Assembly (NCBI GenBank): GCA_045538075.1
Contig: JAZSQT010000135.1
Coordinates: 1 to 7,502 of the forward strand
Length of the DNA stretch: 7,502 nucleotides
Direction: 5' to 3'
From: JAZSQT01 sp045538075
GTDB lineage: Bacteria; Chrysiogenota; Deferribacteres; Deferribacterales; Mucispirillaceae
Numbering within the stretch: the stretch's first letter is position 1; each line of letters starts with the position of its first letter. Below, piece by piece: positions 6,883 to 7,502 of the stretch. A program made the translations under genes and the position numbers. A model generated the notes under the pieces. That model had not been told where the DNA came from. It ran no database searches and saw only the letters and a list, made by a program, of their open reading frames with translations.

Positions 6883-7338
6883 TTATCGTAACGAAGCAAG
6901 TGCAATTTGCTCTTGAGGAGAGAAAATTTTAAGGAAATCAAGAATAATAACCATACCTTTTTCCTTCGTTCTAGCAACACCACTAATATAGTTATCAATA
7001 GCTCTTGATGTTCCTGGTGCTCTGTCAATGTTATCAGTGCTAATTTTAATAACTTCTTCAACTTTATCAACAATAAATCCCATACGTTTATTATCAATAA
7101 AAGTAACAATTATTCTTGTATGGTCATCAATTTCATTGCCTGCAATACTTAATTTTTTGCGTAAATCAACAATAGGGATAACTCTACCACGCATATTAAT
7201 AATACCTTCAACAAAAGATGGAGCACGAGGAACTGGAGTAATTTCAACCATTCTGATAATTTCTTCAACTATCATAATATCAACTCCATAATGTTCTTTT
7301 CCAAGAATAAAGCCTACAAATTGTTTTAGCTCAGCCAT
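6883..7338 (-). CDS. cheW: Chemotaxis coupling protein CheW
   Basis: CheW is the scaffold that links methyl-accepting chemoreceptors to the CheA kinase in membrane-associated arrays. The 151-residue product is a full single CheW domain. It has the opening FVGFILGKEHYGVDI (7-21), VEEIIR (24-29), ITPVPRAPSFVEGIINMRGRVIPIVDLRKKL (33-63), RIIVTF (75-80), GFIVDKVEEVI (87-97) and a C-terminal IILDF strand (131-135). No CheA, response-regulator or receptor domain is fused. The ATG has a clear ribosome site GAGGT at 7346-7350, spaced 7 nt, and its own promoter just upstream. It stands apart from any visible che cluster, between panC and recG, so its partners must be encoded elsewhere. Confidence 0.95.
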   Translation of the reverse strand: MAELKQFVGFILGKEHYGVDIMIVEEIIRMVEITPVPRAPSFVEGIINMRGRVIPIVDLRKKLSIAGNEIDDHTRIIVTFIDNKRMGFIVDKVEEVIKISTDNIDRAPGTSRAIDNYISGVARTKEKGMVIILDFLKIFSPQEQIALASLR

Positions 7339-7368
7339 TTAAGCTACCTCATAAATATGTAATATTTA

Positions 7369-7397
7369 ACTATAACTGTAACAGAAAAACTTTTCAA
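7369..7397 (-). promoter_or_regulatory. Sigma-70-like promoter for cheW-recG
   Basis: Reading leftward, -35 TTGAAA (7392-7397) and -10 TATAGT (7369-7374) are separated by 17 nt. The -35 begins just after the panC stop. The predicted start near 7362 gives a leader of about 24 nt carrying the cheW ribosome site. Both boxes differ from consensus by only one base each. This would make housekeeping sigma, not a flagellar sigma, responsible for cheW. Confidence 0.65.
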
Positions 7398-7402
7398 GTA
7401 TT

Positions 7403-7502
7403 TTAAAGATTAATAACTGTATTATCAATAAGTCTTGTATTTCCTACATAAACTGCCAATAACATTACAACGAGCCTATTTATAATATCAACTTTATCAA
7501 GA
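7403..7502 (-). CDS. panC: Pantothenate synthetase (PanC), C-terminal end only
   Basis: The gene enters from the right edge of the window; only the last 32 codons and the TAA stop (7403-7405) are visible. The translated tail contains VVMLLAVYVGNTRLIDN followed by TVINL. It matches the C-terminal signature of PanC, where a hydrophobic strand leads into a G-x-[TA]-RLIDN end. PanC joins pantoate and beta-alanine with ATP to make pantothenate, the coenzyme A precursor. The catalytic HIGH-like and KMSK-like regions lie outside the window. The aspartate decarboxylase PanD has a related-looking RLIDN motif near its middle, but here it is at the extreme C-terminus, which favours PanC. The cheW promoter begins 5 bases past the stop. 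Confidence 0.8.
   Translation of the reverse strand, partial: LDKVDIINRLVVMLLAVYVGNTRLIDNTVINL

Noticed and set aside
6867..7109. An open frame of 80 codons overlapping cheW and the start of recG on the minus strand
   Set aside because: It is out of frame with the strong CheW match, has a low-complexity leucine/isoleucine-rich translation and no family motif. It is a shadow frame.
7386..7398. Possible small terminator after panC (ACTT/AAGT followed by T's, leftward)
   Set aside because: Only a 4-bp AT-rich stem with a 3-nt loop, and it coincides with the cheW -35 box. Too weak to call.
1..7502. Mobile elements, CRISPR arrays, tRNA or other RNA genes, riboswitches
   Set aside because: No direct repeats, transposase or integrase motifs, or cloverleaf-like sequences were found. 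The longest non-coding gap is 76 nt, and the gaps are accounted for by promoters, ribosome sites or a hairpin.

Overview
This is an AT-rich window (roughly 30% G+C by eye) of densely packed bacterial chromosome. It looks like ordinary core genome rather than a mobile or accessory region. All seven complete genes are intact and nearly all have recognisable family motifs. No transposase, integrase, tRNA, rRNA or CRISPR repeat is visible. A lone CheW, a class 1B dihydroorotate dehydrogenase (PyrD plus PyrK) and a low G+C genome suggest a motile anaerobe. A Deferribacterota member such as Mucispirillum, or a clostridium, would fit. This is a low-confidence inference from protein flavour and base composition only.

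Layout. Positions 29-1465 (+) hold purB, adenylosuccinate lyase. It converges on a minus-strand block, and a perfect 15-bp stem (1508-1542) lies between the two transcription units. The minus-strand block, read from right to left, begins with the C-terminal end of panC (7403-7502). It continues with cheW (6883-7338) and recG (4757-6877), then a gene for a small SWIM zinc-finger protein (4146-4691), pyrK (3330-4118), pyrD (2411-3328) and a class I SAM-dependent methyltransferase (1542-2414). There are no gene-free stretches above 300 bases. The longest gaps are 76, 65 and 64 bases, and each holds a regulatory signal.

Transcription. Two good sigma-70-like promoters read leftward. One lies between panC and cheW (TTGAAA, 17 nt, TATAGT) and should drive cheW-recG. 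The other lies between recG and the SWIM gene (TTGAAT, 17 nt, GATAAT with an extended -10 TG) and should drive SWIM-pyrK-pyrD-methyltransferase. The second promoter has a perfect 7-bp inverted repeat filling its spacer, which looks like an operator. A GC-rich hairpin with a U-tract also lies within the first codons of recG, where it could terminate or attenuate cheW transcripts.

Functionally, PyrK and PyrD form the NAD-linked dihydroorotate dehydrogenase of de novo pyrimidine synthesis. PurB serves purine synthesis, PanC pantothenate synthesis, RecG replication-fork repair and CheW chemotaxis. The least understood items are the SWIM protein at the head of the pyr operon and the RlmI-like methyltransferase at its end. 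I see no convincing evidence of an exotic new system; the most interesting points are regulatory.
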